64,000 bases of DNA. It comes from Amyelois transitella (lineage: Eukaryota > Arthropoda > Insecta > Lepidoptera > Pyralidae). The notes beneath the pieces were generated by a model. The model was not told the DNA's origin, did no database searches, and saw only the letters and a list, made by a program, of their open reading frames with translations. The position numbers and the translations under genes are program-made. Below are positions 59,301 through 64,000 of this stretch, one piece after another. Numbering within the stretch: the stretch's first letter is position 1; each line of letters opens with the position of its first letter. The stretch covers positions 3,519,001 through 3,583,000 of the forward strand of contig NC_083514.1 of NCBI RefSeq assembly GCF_032362555.1, in the 5' to 3' direction.

Positions 59301-62300
59301 GTTGCATTTCTTCGTGTTGCGATGACGTAAACGAACTTTTCGTCCGTAAATATTGCTTTTTTCCAGTCAAAATCCAAATACTGCCGAGCAAATTCTAAAT
59401 GTTTTTGCTTATTTATTTCGGATAAATACGGCTTTCTTGCTGGCTGTCTGTGGTGTAGTCCCTCACGGTGCAATCTCGACGAACAGTAACCACTGATGTG
59501 TCGAACTGTTCCGCAAATGTTCTGGTCGGTATGAAGCCATTATTTCCGTACTGATCTACAATGGATCTCCGCTGTGTGGCGTGTCGCTGTGTTGATTAGC
59601 GGACGACGGTCGCTGCGCGGCGACTTTTACTTACACTACCCTCTTCTTGATGGCGCGTTACCCAACGCTTTACCGCTTGTTGTTTATTGTGTTATTTGTG
59701 TGAATGTGTGAGTGACAGCGGTGAGTGCAAGCTATAAAGTTTTGCGAACTATGACTGCAATTACGAACGCGAATAAGGTTAAAAACTTCAACTCAAATGG
59801 ATAAAAACATTAGGTTGATACAAAATAGTATAAAATAGTAATAAAATAATCAGATTAGGAATACAAACTTGTTGATTTTAAAACTAGTTTACTTGAAATT
59901 GATAACAAACAATATAAAACTGGTTTGCTTTATAAAATTAGAATTTTATTAGTAATGACATTGGCCAAACATTCCTAACAACATTATGCAATAACAACTG
60001 TATCAACATTATTAACAATTTCGTCATAAAACTTCCATTATAGATCATTGGATAATTATTCCCCATTGATGGGTAATGACCAAATTAATAAATTGCTCCT
60101 TGGACTTCTGGCTAGGTCCATACATGGCTTATAACACCTACAGAAATAATCTTTATGATCAGTTCAGTAGTTCCCAAAATAACCCTTACAACCAAACAAT
60201 CAAAATTACTTAACATTCTTTTAATATAATATGAGTATACATTGAGAACAAAAAAATGTGATGCAGCCAAATACTTGATTTTTTTTTGCATAGATTTCTT
60301 TATGGAGCTGTTTTACAGTTGTCTAGAGGGAAAACAAATCTAGAAGTGGAATGGTAAAATGGTGGTTCCATGGTTATTAGTTCGCCTGCGGGGAATTCCC
60401 GCATTATGTAATGAAAATGATAATGAACAAACTAAGTAATATTTAAAGTAAAGACTGGCAGGAATATTTCTATATTATGCAGTGTTGAAAAAATATACTT
60501 TGCGTAGTTAATACTTATTATGCGAAGGTTGACTCATCCCGTTGTCGGATTAATATAGAGTACATAACTAATAACAGCGGTACATTGTTAACAGCTTACG
60601 TTATTATGACTGCTAAATGTTATATTGTAATGTATATTGTAATGTTATATTACTGTTAATACATATTTTGTTTACACAATGCAAAATTATGTGTAAATAT
60701 TTTTAATATGTGCTGTGTGGTATCCGGCCTCATATATACAAGAATAGAACCACTCCATCTCTTTCTCATGGATGTCGTAAAAGGCGAATAAGGGATAGGC
60801 TTATAAACTTGGGATTCTTCTTTTAGGCTGTCAAAAAAAAATGCTAAAAAAATGATAACCTAATCCCACGTAATACCTAGCCTGTATAGAAAGGTGTAAA
60901 GTAAATAGATTTAAAGTCATTTCACACGACGCGCCTCGACGGGTGTATGAGACGTTCTGTTATAATATCGCTTTTAGTCTTGATGTAAACTGATCATAAG
61001 GTAGTCTTTTAAGACAACCAGTTCGTCCATTCAAAAGTTATGATGTTACTCATCATAACTTATTTGTGAAAATAATTTTTTTTCAGGTAAAACTGATTGG
61101 CCCCAAGAATGACCCTCCGACGGTGGTGCAAGAGAAGGTACTGAGCCTCATACAGTGCTGGGCAGACGCTTTCCAAAATCAACCAGACCTTCAGGTAAAT
61201 TAATAACTGACGGCCTCCGTGACGCAGCGGTAATACGTTTGTCTGTGACGCCGGAGGTCCCGAGTTCGAATCCCGGTCAGGGCATGATGAGAAACGAACT
61301 TTCTCTGTTTGGCCTGGGTCTTGGATGGTTATTTATATAACTATGTATTATAAAATATATGTAGTCTCGTAGAGTTAGTATCTCGTAACCGTAACACAAG
61401 TTTCGAACTTGATTCTTGGCTAACTCAACCTGTGTAATTTGTCCCGTATATATTTAATATCTTACCAGTGTATTTCTTTGTAGTACCCTGCACATTAGAG
61501 TAGGATCACTATATATCTTTCCTATGGATGTCGTGGAGGCGAATGAAGGTAAGGCTAATAAACTTTGGGTTCTTCATGTAGGCGAGAGACTAGCTACCTG
61601 TATTTGAATCTTAATTCCATCATTAAGCCATACAGTTGGACGAGGCCTTTCAGTCTTTTCAAGACTTGACTCTGTTTACCTCGCACGGAATATAGACGTG
61701 ATTATGTATGTTTTTCTGTTAAAATTAGCTTGCGCATTGCGACTGAACTTACAAAAACGATCGACGTAGGTCCTAATCGCGTGCATTACCATAACTTTGC
61801 CCCATCACGAATATAGATTATACAGATTATTTTGGAATATAAATTTACTTCCGTTCTTATATTATTAAAATAAGAAAGCATGTTTGTCTGTAACCCTTTA
61901 CGTTCAAACCGTTGGACGGGTTTTTTTTATGAAATGTATCGATATGTAAGATACATGTAACACAGATACTACTTTTTTTTTTTTTTAATTTCTAATATTA
62001 ATATATGTCTAATTATATTATCATAATATAATAACATATGTTCAAATTATTATATTTTTTGTACCTGATTCATTCAACATTGACAAAGAATCTACACCCA
62101 TGACGTTGATGATGAAATACCTAAACAGAATATCAGACAAGGAATCATTTGTGTTTATCGAAAGTTTTAAAATAGGTACCTTATCTCGCAATTATGGATG
62201 ATATAAAGATGATAATGATTTGAGCGTCAGTGGGCAAATCGGTAAGGTGCGGTTAAAATGCTTGATGCGAATAAAAGGCACAGGTTCAAATCCCACCTCA

Positions 62301-63844
62301 GTCATGTACCAATGACTAAGTTATGTACCTTAGATTGATTACTAACCGTTGCTCTTACGGTGAGGGAAAACATTGTGAGGAAACCTGCACATTCAGGCAA
62401 CTGGATGTGTAACCATGATCGATCCCCTACGTATTAGGTTTAACTGCAAAGGTTGCGAAGATCAGATGTCGTGTCGCTTCGTGTAAAAACCTGACTCACT
62501 CCAATCCAGGATGCATGGTCAAAGTCATACCCCGGGCCTCTCCAGAGTGGTGAGGATGCAACCGGGATAAAAGCCAGGAGGAAGAAGGAGAGAACACTAA
62601 TATATAAATATAAAAAACATTAATGAACAGTAAGGTAAGAGTGAATAGGCACTGTTCGAGCTTGCGAGCACCACATTCCTCATCTTGCTTACCACCAGGC
62701 AGATTAAGGTCAAGCGCACTCAAATCTAAAATAAAAAAACTTTTTATATTCTTTCTATCATTTGTTTTATTTTAAGAAAAGTCAGCATTATAATAGGTAT
62801 TGATATAAATTAATTGATATTTCCTTTTCAGGGTGTAGTGCAGGTGTACAATGAACTGAAGACCAAGGGTGTGGAGTTCCCAATGACCGACTTGGATGCC
62901 ATGGCCCCAATATTCACACCACAACGGGTAAGTTTTTGTTTAGATTTTGGAGCAAATGTGACTTTTATTATTAAAAAAATATCTTCCTGAGACACGAACG
63001 AGGGCTACCTGGGAACTTGATATAGGATTGCATCACACATGCATACATATTATCACGCCTATATCCCTTGCGGGGTAGGCATCAAAGAAGCGAATCATTA
63101 ATGTATATGCATTAATCCATACATACATATGGTCACGTCTATATACCTTGTGGGGTAGACAGAGCCAACAGTCTTGGAAAGACTGATAGGCCACGTTCAG
63201 CTATTTTTCTTAATGATAGAATTGAGATTAAAATAGTGACAGGTTGCTAGCCCATCGCCTAAAAAGAGAATCCCAAGTTTGTGAGCCTATCCCTTTGCCC
63301 TATGCATTAATGTATATGTATAAATAATATTATAATTACTGCATAAAAGTATCACATTAACCGTAACCGCATGTGGTTAGGTTACTTTATATTGAACCTC
63401 GATATCCTTGTTATTATTAACAATAGCTGAAATGCGTGAGGTCGCTTTCTTAAAAAAATATATCACGATGGTTTTTGCTTACATATTCCATTCCATCTAT
63501 ATTATGTGTTCGGCAGGTTTGAATCAACCATGATTATTTTTTTTTATATAAAAGCAAGCAACAGTTCTCGCGTGTTGCGAGTACGAACAAAAATACAGAC
63601 AGATAGGTATTGTAAAAATTGTTGCTCTTTTTTGTAATATGTTTTAAGTACCTATATAGGTCAGTTACAATTTTGTTGTATGTATGTAGGTATATACGAA
63701 AATGGATTATAGTTAAAAAGTCTAGTTTTTTTTTATCAATTCCGCATTGTATTTCAGAGCGTGCCGGATGGCGTGGACGGCCCCGCGGCGGGCTCCCCGC
63801 AGCGACCGCCGCCCGGCGAGCCGCCGCGCCCCGCACAGGAACAG
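56323..63844 (+). CDS. TOM1: TOM1 family VHS-domain protein, 3' end beyond the window
   Basis: Five exons are visible: 56323-56377, 56631-56878, 61087-61194, 62832-62927, 63758-63844 (198 codons). The N-terminus [18 protein letters not shown] is followed by a VHS domain (about residues 18-155): [49 protein letters not shown], then [18 protein letters not shown] and IQCWADAF, then [17 protein letters not shown]. The next exon encodes a GC-rich Pro-rich linker ([16 protein letters not shown]). A GAT domain would be expected further on. TOM1 proteins bind ubiquitinated cargo, clathrin and Tollip on endosomes. The last donor may be gtgtcg at 63845 or the gtgtgt at 63857, so the end of the last exon is uncertain by 12 nt. 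Confidence 0.93.
58531..58581. repeat. 17-bp inverted repeat with one mismatch
   Basis: gtgtgagcaagtgagat (58531-58547) pairs with atctcgcttgctcacac (58565-58581); a smaller ctaa/ttag pairing lies inside the loop. It could be the relic of a transposon end. Confidence 0.7.
58995..59660 (-). pseudogene. Tc1/mariner-like transposase remnant
   Basis: On the minus strand, pieces in different frames match a Tc1-type transposase. An upstream part reads [11 protein letters not shown] around 59500-59540. The next frame (59473 down) has [15 protein letters not shown] and FTDEK (first catalytic Asp). A shift near 59280 leads to [33 protein letters not shown] block and [10 protein letters not shown] (second catalytic Asp). 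The frame ends at 58995, before the third catalytic residue. With a frameshift and a missing C-terminus it is inactive. Terminal inverted repeats were not identified. Confidence 0.85.
60714..60832 (-). repeat. lepidopteran dispersed repeat, minus orientation, partial
   Basis: Contains gtgctgtgtggtatccggcc, catctctttctcatggatgt and cgtaaaaggcgaataaggga, then ends abruptly in an A-rich stretch. Confidence 0.75.
61205..61470 (+). mobile_element. tRNA-derived SINE A, full head
   Basis: The head ctccgtgacgcagcggtaat (A-box-like) and gagttcgaatcccggtcagg (B box) show tRNA ancestry. The body continues with gtttggcctgggtcttggat and agtatctcgtaaccgtaaca. It begins about 10 bp after the TOM1 exon 3 donor (61195). 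Confidence 0.8.
61486..61706 (-). repeat. lepidopteran dispersed repeat, minus orientation
   Basis: Contains tttcctatggatgtcgtgga, gcgagagactagctacctgt, aagccatacagttggacgag and tttcagtcttttcaagactt. It is next to SINE A in the same TOM1 intron. Confidence 0.75.
62222..62590 (+). mobile_element. tRNA-derived SINE B, near full length
   Basis: The head gcgtcagtgggcaaatcggt (A-box-like) and cacaggttcaaatcccacct (B box) are followed by catgtaccaatgactaagtt, ggtgagggaaaacattgtga, ctgcacattcaggcaactgg and ctccaatccaggatgcatgg. Related copies are at 44035-44393, 43820-43912 and 52690-52965. Confidence 0.8.
63040..63300 (+). repeat. lepidopteran dispersed repeat: a head fragment and a longer copy
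   Basis: A short head (tatcccttgcggggtaggca, 63060-63080) is followed by a longer copy from about 63118 (accttgtggggtagacagag, caggttgctagcccatcgcc) that is cut off at about 63296 before the usual 3' part. Confidence 0.75.
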
Positions 63845-64000
63845 GTGTCGGGAACGGTGTGTTTTATTGCAATCTGTGTTTTTTTTTTTATAATTACCGG
63901 TAGAGTAGTAAATTTAAAAAAAAATTAAAAAGATTTAAATTAAAAAATTATTAATTTGCAATTTATTTTAAATTTTTTTCTTTATTTATTTTTGCTAATT

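Larger units (their letters stand above)
56879..61086 (+). other. second intron of TOM1 (4.2 kb)
   Basis: Donor gtgagt at 56879, acceptor tttcag ending 61086. Contains an imperfect hairpin (58531-58581), a short gact/aact tandem run near 58707-58730, a broken Tc1-like transposase (58995-59660) and a dispersed repeat copy (60714-60832). The remainder is AT-rich with nothing recognised. Confidence 0.8.

Noticed and set aside
61210..61285. Functional tRNA gene
   Set aside because: A-box-like and B-box-like motifs are present, but the acceptor stem does not close and a SINE body follows, so it is a SINE head.
63758..63844. CpG-island promoter
   Set aside because: The GC-rich stretch is explained by a Pro/Gly/Ala-rich TOM1 coding exon that joins the VHS exons in frame.

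Overview
This is a eukaryotic, AT-rich window carrying spliced animal genes (GT-AG introns, short exons, long introns). The gene set (FAM135, CYRI/FAM49, CNEP1R1, tandem mitochondrial enoyl-CoA isomerases, the flagellar protein DRC3, TOM1) and the dispersed repeats point to a moth or butterfly (Lepidoptera). The most telling repeat is one with a 'cccttgcggggtagacagag' core, together with tRNA-derived SINEs and LINE tails of types common in that order. I cannot name the species from the sequence. Exon joins were worked out by hand. In every gene listed the phases close without a stop, which is strong internal support, but no transcript evidence was available.

Layout: (1) 158-9620 (+): the 3' 1,662 codons of a FAM135 protein ending in an alpha/beta-hydrolase (DUF676-type) domain; its 5' end lies left of the window. 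(2) 9621-13077: 3' UTR and intergenic DNA with SINE/LINE fragments. (3) 13078-36309 (+): CYRI (FAM49), a Rac1-binding regulator of WAVE, 329 aa in four exons with a 14-kb first intron that holds a TTAA-flanked, piggyBac-like non-autonomous element at 18152-19210. (4) 36310-40475: gene-poor DNA with one small inverted-repeat element. (5) 40476-41609 (-): CNEP1R1, 125 aa, head-to-head with (6) 42664-45124 (+): ECI1. (7) 45997-51167 (+): a tandem ECI1 paralog with matching internal exons but a changed catalytic residue; its intron holds a Tigger/pogo-like transposon with a broken transposase. (8) 51526-55424 (-): DRC3, 555 aa in nine exons, tail-to-tail with the ECI paralog. (9) 56323-63844 (+): the 5' 198 codons of TOM1, running off the right edge; a broken Tc1-like transposase sits in its second intron.

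The genes do not form one pathway. The two isomerases are a local duplication within mitochondrial beta-oxidation of unsaturated fatty acids. CNEP1R1 (nuclear-envelope lipin phosphatase regulator) shares a short divergent promoter region with ECI1, which is at most a suggestive lipid-metabolism pairing. CYRI (actin/Rac1) and TOM1 (endosomal sorting) both concern membrane traffic but are independent.

I found no wholly new system. The observations most worth checking are the Glu-to-Asp change and altered oxyanion-loop region in the ECI paralog; clusters of a 14-bp motif at both ends of the Tigger-like element; the piggyBac-like element with repeated internal modules; a possible phase-neutral 33-nt exon and an 11-cysteine island in FAM135; and two perfect short foldbacks.
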